Part shown: positions 8,387-16,668 of the stretch, piece by piece
Layout of the letters: each line of letters starts with the position of its first letter
Position numbering within the stretch: position 1 is the stretch's first letter
DNA from: Sporolactobacillus sp. CQH2019
GTDB taxonomy: Bacteria; Bacillota; Bacilli; Bacillales; Sporolactobacillaceae
NCBI RefSeq assembly: GCF_028765345.1
Contig: NZ_JARAJZ010000005.1
Span: 155,641-219,640 of the forward strand
Reading direction: 5' to 3'
Length of the DNA: 64,000 nucleotides
The notes under the pieces: generated by a model
The model's input: only the letters and a program-made list of their open reading frames with translations
Told to the model about the DNA's origin: nothing
Databases searched by the model: none
Made by a program: the position numbers and the translations under genes

Positions 8387-8448
8387 ATAGATGACTTCCT
8401 CGCATTTGGATGGGTTAATTGTTTTTTTATTCAGAAGGAGATTTTAAA

Positions 8449-9879
8449 ATGGAACTGTTCAGAAAAAAGTCTATGGATTACATGTTGCAGCAGGCAAACG
8501 GCAAAAAAGGCCTCCAAAAAGCGTTGGGAGCGTTTGATTTAACCATGCTCGGCATCGGAGCCGTGATCGGGACGGGCATTTTCGTTCTCACGGGCGTTGT
8601 TGCAGCAAACAGCGCCGGCCCGGCTATTATTTTATCTTTTATTTTTTCAGGACTTGCCTGTGCTTTTGCTGCGCTTTGCTATTCGGAATTTGCCTCGATG
8701 ATCCCGGCATCGGGAAGCGCTTATACGTACAGCTACACAACGTTTGGAGAGTTAATTGCCTGGATTCTCGGCTGGGATCTGATCCTGGAGTACGGTCTCG
8801 CCTGCTCAGTCGTTGCCAGCGGCTGGTCGGCCTATTTTCAGGAACTGCTCAGAGGATTTGATCTTCAGCTTCCGGCTTTGTTCAGCGGTGCCTATAATCC
8901 TGCCAAGGGATCCTACGTCGACCTAATGGCGGTCGCCATTGTCTTCCTGCTTTCCGCCGTATTACTGACAGGCGTCAAGGAATCCAGCCGTATTAACGAC
9001 ATCATGGTCATCATCAAAATCGCCGTCGTGCTGCTGTTCATCGTTGTCGGTGTTTTTTATGTCAGGCCGTCGAACTGGTCCCCGTTTATGCCGTTCGGAT
9101 TCAACGGGGTGGTGCAGGGCGCGGCAACCGCTTTTCTAGCCTATATCGGTTTTGACGCCGTGTCGTCCGCCTCGGAAGAAGTCAGAAACCCGCAGCGCGA
9201 TATGCCGATCGGCATTCTTTCTTCTCTGGCCGTCTGTATGGTGCTTTACATAGCCGTCTCGGCCGTTCTGACCGGTATGATTCCTTATACAAAACTGAAC
9301 GTCGGCGATCCGGTGGCCTTCGCTCTTCGTTTTGTCCACCAGAACTGGGCAGCGGGTTTTGTTTCCCTGGGGGCGATTTTGGGCATAACAACCGTACTCT
9401 TTGTCATGATGTATGGACAGACCCGCCTGTTCTTTGCCATCAGCCGCGACGGACTGCTGCCGAAAGGAATCTCAAAACTGACGGATAAGGCGAAAACGCC
9501 GACGCGCAGCATTATCCTGACCTGGCTGATGGCAACCGTGTTTTCAGCCGTTATTCCGCTCAACCAGCTGGCAGAGCTGACCAATATCGGAACTTTGTTC
9601 GCTTTTATCGTTGTCTCGCTCGGCGTCATCGTTTTGCGGCATACCCGTCCGGATATCAAACGGAATTTCAGGGTACCGTTTGTTCCGGTTATTCCGGCAC
9701 TTGCCGTTCTTACCTGCGGTTATTTAATGATCAATCTGTCTAAAATTACCTGGATCGGATTTCTCATCTGGTTTGCCATCGGGATGGTCATTTATTTCAG
9801 CTACGGCTACCGGCACAGTGTGCTTGGCAATATTGAAAAACAAATTTCGGAGCCTTCGCAAATCAGGTCGGGCAATTGA
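8449..9879 (+). CDS. APC-family amino-acid permease, YfnA type
   Basis: A 476-residue cytoplasmic-membrane transporter of the amino acid/polyamine/organocation superfamily, cationic-amino-acid-transporter branch, with about 12 hydrophobic segments. The N-terminal signature GIGAVIGTGIFVLTGV (near residue 36) is the unwound TM1 substrate site. Later hallmarks are FLAYIGFDAVSSASEEVRNP (TM6) and DGLLPKGISKLTDKAKTPTRS. The substrate is not determinable from sequence. ATG 8449 follows AGAAGGAG by 8 bases; a longer frame opening at 8419 has no ribosome binding site. It is monocistronic, with its own promoter and terminator. Confidence 0.9.
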   Translation: MELFRKKSMDYMLQQANGKKGLQKALGAFDLTMLGIGAVIGTGIFVLTGVVAANSAGPAIILSFIFSGLACAFAALCYSEFASMIPASGSAYTYSYTTFGELIAWILGWDLILEYGLACSVVASGWSAYFQELLRGFDLQLPALFSGAYNPAKGSYVDLMAVAIVFLLSAVLLTGVKESSRINDIMVIIKIAVVLLFIVVGVFYVRPSNWSPFMPFGFNGVVQGAATAFLAYIGFDAVSSASEEVRNPQRDMPIGILSSLAVCMVLYIAVSAVLTGMIPYTKLNVGDPVAFALRFVHQNWAAGFVSLGAILGITTVLFVMMYGQTRLFFAISRDGLLPKGISKLTDKAKTPTRSIILTWLMATVFSAVIPLNQLAELTNIGTLFAFIVVSLGVIVLRHTRPDIKRNFRVPFVPVIPALAVLTCGYLMINLSKITWIGFLIWFAIGMVIYFSYGYRHSVLGNIEKQISEPSQIRSGN

Positions 9880-9924
9880 TTGGCGGATAAAGAAAACCGG
9901 GACGCCTTCAGATAGAAAAAAGTC

Positions 9925-9970
9925 AAAAAAAAGATTTCCTATTAGAATAGAAATTGGAAATCTTTTTTTT
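9925..9970 (+). terminator. Intrinsic terminator after the permease
   Basis: A 15-bp perfect inverted repeat (9925-9939 with 9956-9970) ends in eight T residues. The A-run on the other arm would let it act in both directions. Confidence 0.85.
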
Positions 9971-10133
9971 ATTGAGTAAGTTTTGAACAGGATTTAAAAT
10001 AAAATGAGAAGCGCTTTGAGCAAGACGATGTATCAGACGGTCCCGCAGCATTTTATGAAAAAGGATCGGAAAGGAGCGGGAGACACTTTTCTCCAAAAAT
10101 TATTTAAAATTTTACATATTTTGACTGATTATT

Positions 10134-10162
10134 CTGAAGGAATTGCGTCGATTTCGTAGAAT
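10134..10162 (+). promoter_or_regulatory. Candidate promoter of the glycogen cluster
   Basis: CTGAAG (10134-10139), a 17-base spacer and TAGAAT (10157-10162) lie about 34 bases before glgB. The -35 box is poor. The rest of the 316-base gap upstream of glgB is A+T-rich and holds the permease terminator and no gene. Confidence 0.35.
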
Positions 10163-10195
10163 TAAATAATTAACAAGTGTAAAGGACGTGAAACC

Positions 10196-12139
10196 ATGCT
10201 AACCATCGAAAATGTTCCGCAGCAGTATCCGAGTGATCTTGATCTGTATCTGTTTCACGAAGGCACATTGTATGAAGGATACAAAACGTTCGGTGCGCAT
10301 TTTGAAACTTTGGAAGATCGCAAAGGTTTCCGTTTCACTGTCTGGGCGCCTAATGCCGGGAATGTGTCTGTCGTCGGGGACTTCAATAATTGGGAGGAGG
10401 GGAAAAACCCGCTGGACCGCGTCGGCCGGTCCGGCGTCTGGACAGCCTTTATCGCAGATATCACTGAGGGGGAGCGCTATAAATACGCGATTCGGACAGC
10501 GGCCGGCTCGACTCTATTAAAAGCCGATCCTTATGCCTTTTATGCAGAAACAAGGCCGTCGACGGCTTCACTGACCTGCAGGCTGGACCGGCATGAATGG
10601 CAGGACGGCAAATGGATTAAAAAACGGGACAAAGAGGACAGCTACCATCGTCCGATGATCATTTATGAATGCCATCTTGGCTCCTGGAAAAAGAAACAGG
10701 GCGGCCGGCTCCCGACATATCGCGAACTGGCGGATGAACTGATTCCGTATATCAAAAAAAACGGGTTCAATCATATTGAATTAATGCCGATTATGGAGCA
10801 TCCTTACGATCGTTCATGGGGCTACCAGATCACCGGCTATTTTGCGCCGACCAGCCGCTTCGGCAGCCCGGAAGATTTTATGTATTTTGTCGATACGTGC
10901 CATGAGCACGGCATCGGCGTCATCCTTGACTGGACGCCGGCTCACTTCTGCAGGGACACGCACGGGCTCGGCCATTTCGATGGAACACCTCTCTATGAAC
11001 CCGCCGATCCGAAACTGGCCGATCGGCCGCAATGGGGAACATACAATTTTGATTTCAGCAAAAACGAAGTCGTCAGTTTCCTGATTTCCAACGCCCGTTT
11101 CTGGATGGATGTTTATCATGTCGAAGGTTTCCGGATTGATGCGGTTTCGTCAATGATTTATTTGAATCACAACCACGATCTGCCTTTTGAGTTGAAAAAT
11201 AAGAACGGCGGCGATGAAAATCTGGAGGCGATCGCCTTTTTGAAAAAGCTGAATACGGCCGTTTTCGACAAGTTTCCCAAGGCGCTGATGATCGCCGAAG
11301 AGGCCACCGATTTTCCGCTCGTATCTTCACCTGTGGAAGACGGCGGCCTCGGGTTTAATTATAAATGGAATATGGGGTGGGTACACGACATCCTGAACTA
11401 TATGAAGTTTGATCCTGCCGAGCGGCACAGCCATCACCGGCTGATCACTTTTTCGATGCTCTATGCGTTTTCTGAAAACTTTGTTCTGCCTTTTTCTCAT
11501 GACGAACTCGTATACGGGAAACGGTCATTGCTGAATAAAATGCCCGGAGACGAATGGCAGAGGTTTGCCAATCTGCGAGTGCTCTACGGCTATTTTATAA
11601 CGCATCCGGGCAAGAAGCTCCTTTTCATGGGCTCGGAATTCGCACAATTCGATGAGTGGAAAGACTTGGAACAGCTGGACTGGAATTTGCTTGGTTTTGA
11701 CACGCACCGCGCATTTCTTCGCTATGCTTCCGAGCTTAACCGTTTCTATCTGAACACGTCCTGCCTCTGGCGTCTTGATCATGAGCGCGAAGGATTTGAA
11801 TGGATCGATCCGGATGATGCGGAACAAAGTATTATCAGTTTTATCAGGAAAGGAAAGAGAAAGGGGGATTATTGCGTGATTGTCTGCAATTTCACACCGG
11901 TCGTCTATCACCGTTTCCGAATCGGCATGCCCGCAGCAGGCAGCTATCTAGAAATGCTGAACAGCGATGCGAAGCCGTACGGCGGATCCGGGCAGCTGAA
12001 TGGAAAAGCGGTTCAGTCGGTTCCGAAGCCTTATCATAATCAGAAATTCAGTGCGGAAATCACAGTCCCGCCTTTAGGAATAACCATTTTTATGAAAGAA
12101 ACGAAAAAACGGAGTGCGGCCGTCCGCCGCTTGAAATGA
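10196..12139 (+). CDS. glgB: 1,4-alpha-glucan branching enzyme
   Basis: Cuts an alpha-1,4 glucan and re-attaches the piece through an alpha-1,6 bond, creating glycogen branches. The 647-residue chain has an N-terminal CBM48 domain (about residues 25-115, with VSVVGDFNNWEE) and a GH13 barrel. Catalytic motifs are the nucleophile Asp in GFRIDAVS (residue 315), the general acid Glu in MIAEEAT (about 368) and the stabilising Asp in FSHDELVYG. Other family segments are HLGSW and ILDWTPAHF. Start ATG follows AAAGGA by 9 bases. It is the first gene of the glg cluster and is followed by glgA rather than glgC. Confidence 0.97.
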   Translation: MLTIENVPQQYPSDLDLYLFHEGTLYEGYKTFGAHFETLEDRKGFRFTVWAPNAGNVSVVGDFNNWEEGKNPLDRVGRSGVWTAFIADITEGERYKYAIRTAAGSTLLKADPYAFYAETRPSTASLTCRLDRHEWQDGKWIKKRDKEDSYHRPMIIYECHLGSWKKKQGGRLPTYRELADELIPYIKKNGFNHIELMPIMEHPYDRSWGYQITGYFAPTSRFGSPEDFMYFVDTCHEHGIGVILDWTPAHFCRDTHGLGHFDGTPLYEPADPKLADRPQWGTYNFDFSKNEVVSFLISNARFWMDVYHVEGFRIDAVSSMIYLNHNHDLPFELKNKNGGDENLEAIAFLKKLNTAVFDKFPKALMIAEEATDFPLVSSPVEDGGLGFNYKWNMGWVHDILNYMKFDPAERHSHHRLITFSMLYAFSENFVLPFSHDELVYGKRSLLNKMPGDEWQRFANLRVLYGYFITHPGKKLLFMGSEFAQFDEWKDLEQLDWNLLGFDTHRAFLRYASELNRFYLNTSCLWRLDHEREGFEWIDPDDAEQSIISFIRKGKRKGDYCVIVCNFTPVVYHRFRIGMPAAGSYLEMLNSDAKPYGGSGQLNGKAVQSVPKPYHNQKFSAEITVPPLGITIFMKETKKRSAAVRRLK

Positions 12140-12187
12140 TCCTGGAAAGATAAAGAGCCGTTAAGGAATGGGGAAGGGGAGAAAGAA

Positions 12188-13612
12188 ATGAATGTGCTGT
12201 TCGCTGCCTCGGAATGTGCTCCTTTTGTCAAGACCGGGGGACTTGGAGACGTGGTCGGTGCTCTGCCGAAAGCACTGAAAGCAGAAGGTGTTCACGTCAG
12301 CGTTATTCTGCCAAAATACGAAGATATCGCCGCTGAATTTCGAAACAGGCTGACCCGTATCCGCCATATGACTGTCCCGGTCGGCTGGAGAAAACAGTAC
12401 TGCGGCATTGAAAGTTTTGAAGAAGACGGAATCCGTTATTATTTTCTCGATAATGAATACTATTTTAAAAGGCATGGATGCTACGGCTACTTTGACGACG
12501 GCGAACGCTTTGCCTTCTTCTCAAGAGCCGTACTCGAAGTTCTTCCTTTTCTGGCTGAGCGGCCCGATATCATACACTGTCACGACTGGCAGACCGGACT
12601 GATCGGCGTCCTCCTGAAAAGTCATTACGGCGACCGATCGTTTTATCAGAAGATCCGCACTGTATTTACCATTCATAACTTAAAATATCAAGGTATTTTC
12701 CCAAAATCCGTTCTTTCCGATCTTCTTGATCTTGATGACCGCTATTTTAATTCCGACAGTCTTGAATTCTACGGCAAAGTCAGTTATATGAAAGCCGGGC
12801 TGGCGTATGCGGATGTCCTGACAACGGTGAGCAGGACCTATGCGGAAGAAATTCAGCTGCCTTTTTACGGTGAGCATCTGGACGGATTTCTCAGACGGAG
12901 AAGCCATGATCTCCGCGGCATCGTCAACGGCATTGATCGAAAACTGTATGATCCCGGGACGGATCGTCAGCTTTACTTTCAATATCATACGGCCGGCGGC
13001 AAAAGGAAAAACAAACGCTGCCTGCAGGAGCGGCTCGGCCTGCGCAGCAATGAAGAAGTCCCGATGATTGCGATGATTACGCGACTCGCTGAACAAAAAG
13101 GGATCGATCTTGTTCTGCGTGTCTTCTACGAACTGATCGGCCTTAATATTCAGTTCGTCCTTCTCGGGACGGGAGAGCAGCACTATGAATCTGCGTTCCG
13201 GGAATTAGCCGCCCGCTTTCCGGAACAGGTTTCGGCCAATATCTATTTTGACGACGGGCTTGCCAGAAAAATATACGCCGCCAGCGATCTCTTTCTGATG
13301 CCTTCAAAGTTTGAACCGTGCGGGATCAGCCAGTTGCTCGCACTCAGATATGGAAGCCTCCCGGTCGTCAGAGAAACGGGCGGCCTGAAAGATACAGTCA
13401 TTCCGTACAACGAATTTAACGGCGAAGGGTACGGATTCAGTTTTACGAATTATAATGCCCACGACATGCTTTTTACAGTCCAGAGGGCCTTACACTTTTA
13501 CCGTGAACAGCCCGACAAATGGGTGCAGCTGGCCGACCGCGCGCTTCGGCTTAATTTCGGATGGGAAACATCTGCAGCGGCTTATCGCGATCTGTATCAT
13601 TCCTTGATTTAA
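12188..13612 (+). CDS. glgA: Glycogen synthase (ADP-glucose)
   Basis: GT5-family retaining glucosyltransferase that extends alpha-1,4 glucans from ADP-glucose. It has 474 residues, normal for bacterial GlgA. The N-terminal KTGGLGDVVGALPKAL loop (from about residue 16) binds the ADP phosphates. C-terminal GT-B signatures are MIAMITRLAEQKGIDL, LLGTGEQHYE and SKFEPCGISQLLALRYGSLP, the last containing the conserved catalytic Glu. GGGGAAGGGGAG upstream of ATG serves as ribosome binding site. Only 48 bases separate it from glgB, so they are co-transcribed. A terminator-like hairpin then follows before glgC. Confidence 0.97.
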   Translation: MNVLFAASECAPFVKTGGLGDVVGALPKALKAEGVHVSVILPKYEDIAAEFRNRLTRIRHMTVPVGWRKQYCGIESFEEDGIRYYFLDNEYYFKRHGCYGYFDDGERFAFFSRAVLEVLPFLAERPDIIHCHDWQTGLIGVLLKSHYGDRSFYQKIRTVFTIHNLKYQGIFPKSVLSDLLDLDDRYFNSDSLEFYGKVSYMKAGLAYADVLTTVSRTYAEEIQLPFYGEHLDGFLRRRSHDLRGIVNGIDRKLYDPGTDRQLYFQYHTAGGKRKNKRCLQERLGLRSNEEVPMIAMITRLAEQKGIDLVLRVFYELIGLNIQFVLLGTGEQHYESAFRELAARFPEQVSANIYFDDGLARKIYAASDLFLMPSKFEPCGISQLLALRYGSLPVVRETGGLKDTVIPYNEFNGEGYGFSFTNYNAHDMLFTVQRALHFYREQPDKWVQLADRALRLNFGWETSAAAYRDLYHSLI

Positions 13613-14131
13613 CCGGCTTTCAGGATTCAGTTGAGATCATGAGAATGCTCATTTCTAATCTGTTAATTTTCAGAAAAATGGCCACGAAAACAGCCGAAAA
13701 ACAGATAATTTGTTATATAATAAACATGAAAGGAAAACAATTCTCAAATTTATAAAATCCCGATCGCTTTTTCTGGCGAAACGGGTGGCATTATCGCTCA
13801 TAAAAACGATGTTTCCCAAAATGAGCGATTGATTATGGGGGGCTGTTCCGAACCGCCGGATTCAGACCTGCGGCGGTTTTTTCGAAATAAAAGCGGGGGA
13901 GTGACAATCGGCTGAAAACGGTTTCTCAAATGCCATAATAAGACATTTTTCTCAGTCGCAGCTCCTTCAACGACGATTTTCACTGTCGGTGACCCTTTAA
14001 AAGGCTGTTCCGCTTTACATCCATCAATGAGAACACATTATCTTTCTTTTTCTTTCTTGGAGATTCACAAATTGACAGGCATCACGGCCGGCTGCAGGCC
14101 ATCAGGCAATTTCTACAAGCAAAGGAGGTGG
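13613..14131. other. Internal gap of the glycogen cluster
   Basis: These 519 bases hold no gene. They contain a TATAAT at 13716-13721 without a clear -35, and a 9-bp hairpin (13793-13801 with 13821-13829). A terminator-type hairpin lies at 13851-13882. The glgC ribosome binding site sits at the end. The gap could separate transcription of glgBA from glgCDP. Confidence 0.5.
13851..13882 (+). terminator. Terminator or attenuator between glgA and glgC
   Basis: Perfect 8-bp stem AACCGCCG/CGGCGGTT with a 12-base loop and TTTTTTC on the plus strand. It lies inside the cluster, so either glgC has its own promoter or read-through is regulated. Confidence 0.65.
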
Positions 14132-15319
14132 ATGGAAAGGGATGGTCCTCCATTCTTTTTCCAAAGCATGATGAAAAACGAGATAATCGCGATGATTTTG
14201 GCCGGAGGACAGGGTTCGCGGCTGGGCAAACTGACGCGGACGATCGCAAAACCGGCGGTTCCGTTCGGCGGAAAATACCGGATCATTGATTTTTCCCTGA
14301 GCAATTGCTCAAATTCCGGTATCCGCACAGTCGGCGTGGTAACACAGTATCAGCCTCTCGAATTAAACAGCCATATCGGCAATGGCTCACATTGGGGCCT
14401 GGACCACAAGGACGGCGGGGTTACCATTCTGCAGCCCCATTCGAGCCTTGACGGTGAAAAGTGGTTCGAGGGAACCGCTCATGCAATTTATCAGAATATC
14501 AGTTACATTGACAGCAATAATCCGACTTATCTGCTGATTCTGTCAGGCGATCATATATACAAGATGGATTATGAACATATGCTTGATTTCCATAAAAAGA
14601 AAAAGGCAACGGCGACTGTCGCCGTGATCCATGTTCCTTATGAAGAGGCATCACGTTTCGGCATCATGAATACGGATAATACCGACAGAATTATTGATTT
14701 TGAAGAAAAGCCGGCAGAACCGAAAAGCAATCTGGCCTCGATGGGCATTTATATTTTTACCTGGGAAGTGCTCCGCCGTTATCTGACGGAAAGCCACGCG
14801 ACCGGACAAAACATGGATGACTTCGGAAAAAATGTGATCCCTTCTTTTCTGGCAAACGGAGAGAATGTTTTCGCCTATGCTTTTGGCGGCTACTGGAAAG
14901 ACGTCGGTACGATTGAGAGCCTGTGGGAAGCAAACATGGCTTTCATCGATCCCGATCATGAGCTGCAGATCCGCGATAAATCATGGCGCATCTATTCGAA
15001 AAATCCGGTTGCCCCCCCTCATTATCTCACCGGCAACGCGACGGTCAGAGAATCACTGATCGTTGACGGATGCTACATTGCCGGCGATGTCGACCATTCG
15101 GTCATTTCGCAAAATGTGAAAATCGGAGCGAACAGTGTAGTCAGAGACTCCATTGTGATGGCAAACACGGTCATCGGCAAAAATGTCACGATTGAACGGG
15201 CGATTGTTGGCGAACGGGCCGTATTTGCGGATAATGCTCAGATTATCGGCGACCGGGAGATTGAAGTGGTCGGTTATAACGAAGTAGTTGGGGGGCTGAA
15301 TGATGATGAGGATAAATAA
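14132..15319 (+). CDS. glgC: Glucose-1-phosphate adenylyltransferase, catalytic subunit
   Basis: Makes ADP-glucose from ATP and glucose-1-phosphate, the committed step of glycogen synthesis. The nucleotidyltransferase motif [15 protein letters not shown] lies at the N terminus. [25 protein letters not shown], and [10 protein letters not shown] with its phosphosugar-binding Lys follow, then a C-terminal left-handed beta-helix with hexapeptide repeats. The start is ambiguous. ATG 14132 follows AAAGGAGG by only 3 bases and gives 395 residues; the tandem ATGs at 14168 and 14171 match the usual family N terminus (382 residues) but have no nearby Shine-Dalgarno. The stop overlaps the glgD start by 20 bases, consistent with a GlgC-GlgD heterocomplex. 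Confidence 0.95.
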   Translation: MERDGPPFFFQSMMKNEIIAMILAGGQGSRLGKLTRTIAKPAVPFGGKYRIIDFSLSNCSNSGIRTVGVVTQYQPLELNSHIGNGSHWGLDHKDGGVTILQPHSSLDGEKWFEGTAHAIYQNISYIDSNNPTYLLILSGDHIYKMDYEHMLDFHKKKKATATVAVIHVPYEEASRFGIMNTDNTDRIIDFEEKPAEPKSNLASMGIYIFTWEVLRRYLTESHATGQNMDDFGKNVIPSFLANGENVFAYAFGGYWKDVGTIESLWEANMAFIDPDHELQIRDKSWRIYSKNPVAPPHYLTGNATVRESLIVDGCYIAGDVDHSVISQNVKIGANSVVRDSIVMANTVIGKNVTIERAIVGERAVFADNAQIIGDREIEVVGYNEVVGGLNDDEDK

Positions 15320-16514
15320 AATTTGCGGTATTCTTAATTTAACCGAATCCAGACTGGCGACCAATCCTCTGACGCTTTTTCGTCCCGTAGCAGCGCTCCC
15401 CTTTGCCTGCAGATACCGTCTGATCGATTTTCCGCTGACGAATCTGTCGACGGCGGGCGTCGAAACGGTCGGCGTATTTCTCAAGGACAACAGCCTGCGC
15501 TCCGTCTATGATCACGTGCGCAGCGGAAGGGAGTGGGGACTTGACAGTGTCCACGGCGGCCTTTTCTTCTTCTCCGCGCCTTCCGAAGATCGCGGAACCG
15601 GTTTGGGGACGGAAGGGGATATCTACAACTATTTTAAAAACATCGAGTTCATCGAGAAATCGGAAGCGGACTATACAGTCGTGATGGGCACGAGGATGCT
15701 TTGCAATGTCGATGTGAAAGCCGTTCTGCGAAGCCATATTGAGCAGGGAGCGGATATCACGGTCGTCTATAAATCTGTCGATCATCTGTCCAAAGACGAT
15801 CAGCAGATTTCCTGCATGACGATCGGGGATGACGGGCTGGTCAGGGGGCTGAAATCCTGTTCTCTTCAAATGAAAGAAAACAAGGCGCTGGTCAATATGG
15901 AAATCTATCTGATGAAAAGCACACTATTAATCAGACTGATCCGGAATGCCGTCGCCGAGAATGAGCACTGCAATTTAAACGACGTCCTGCATCGGGCCAT
16001 TATCAAACTGCCGACGAACGGATTTGAATATACGGGATATTTAAAAAGCATCAATTCCGTAAAGTCCTATTACGATGCCAATATCGACATGCTTCAGGAA
16101 GCAAATATGACGGCTCTTCTGAAGGGAAACCAAAATATTCATACAAAAGTGAAGAATGAGGCACCGACTTTTTATGCCCGTACCTCGCATGTCAGCGATT
16201 CGCTCGTCGCCAACGGATGCATGATGAAGGGGGAAGTAGCCCATTCTGTTATTTTTCGAAACGTGACGATCGAACAAAAAGCGGTGGTGGACAGTTCGAT
16301 CATCCTTCAAGGCAGTTACATCGGAAGCAATGCGGAACTGCGCTATGTGGTTCTGGATAAGCAAGTGAGAATCGAACCGAACACGAAACTGATCGGAACG
16401 AAGGATAAGCCGATCGTCATCGAGAAAAATTCGGTGATCAGCCGTATTTCTGAAGAAGGTGAGCAGGTTTTAAAGGGCGTTTCCCATTTTCACGGGAACG
16501 AACTGGAAGTTTAA
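15300..16514 (+). CDS. glgD: Glucose-1-phosphate adenylyltransferase, regulatory-type subunit
   Basis: A 404-residue GlgC paralogue of the Firmicute GlgD type, which forms a heteromeric ADP-glucose pyrophosphorylase with GlgC. It keeps the overall nucleotidyltransferase fold ([22 protein letters not shown]) and the C-terminal beta-helix. It lacks the glycine-rich GGxGxRL nucleotide loop: the N terminus reads [12 protein letters not shown]. The catalytic aspartate region is also changed to [11 protein letters not shown], consistent with a non-catalytic modulating role. Three tandem ATGs at 15300-15308 are possible starts after GGGGGG. It overlaps glgC by 20 bases. Confidence 0.93.
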   Translation: MMMRINKICGILNLTESRLATNPLTLFRPVAALPFACRYRLIDFPLTNLSTAGVETVGVFLKDNSLRSVYDHVRSGREWGLDSVHGGLFFFSAPSEDRGTGLGTEGDIYNYFKNIEFIEKSEADYTVVMGTRMLCNVDVKAVLRSHIEQGADITVVYKSVDHLSKDDQQISCMTIGDDGLVRGLKSCSLQMKENKALVNMEIYLMKSTLLIRLIRNAVAENEHCNLNDVLHRAIIKLPTNGFEYTGYLKSINSVKSYYDANIDMLQEANMTALLKGNQNIHTKVKNEAPTFYARTSHVSDSLVANGCMMKGEVAHSVIFRNVTIEQKAVVDSSIILQGSYIGSNAELRYVVLDKQVRIEPNTKLIGTKDKPIVIEKNSVISRISEEGEQVLKGVSHFHGNELEV

Positions 16515-16668
16515 TTCCTGTCCGTGAATAATGCTTATAATCCCTCACAGTTCCGGACATACTGGATTCTATGAAACTGGCTGACTGAGCCGGTACCGGC
16601 GATTCACCGTTTCCCCACAACAAACTTTACCTGATCGGAAGGAATTGAGAATTAAGGATGGTAGACGA

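Larger units (their letters stand above)
7885..8448. other. Long leader region upstream of the amino-acid permease
   Basis: No gene was found in these 564 bases. A perfect 10-bp hairpin (8076-8085 with 8099-8108) lacks a T-run on either strand. A consensus-like promoter at 8262-8290 starts a leader of roughly 150 bases. Within the leader, CACTGTT at 8360 can pair with AACAGTG ending at 8386. No known riboswitch class was recognised. Confidence 0.5.

Noticed and set aside
10006-10020. cre-like AAGCGCTT palindrome upstream of glgB
   Set aside because: Aligning it with the cre consensus leaves at least two mismatches in key positions, unlike the good sites at 39.8-39.95 kb.
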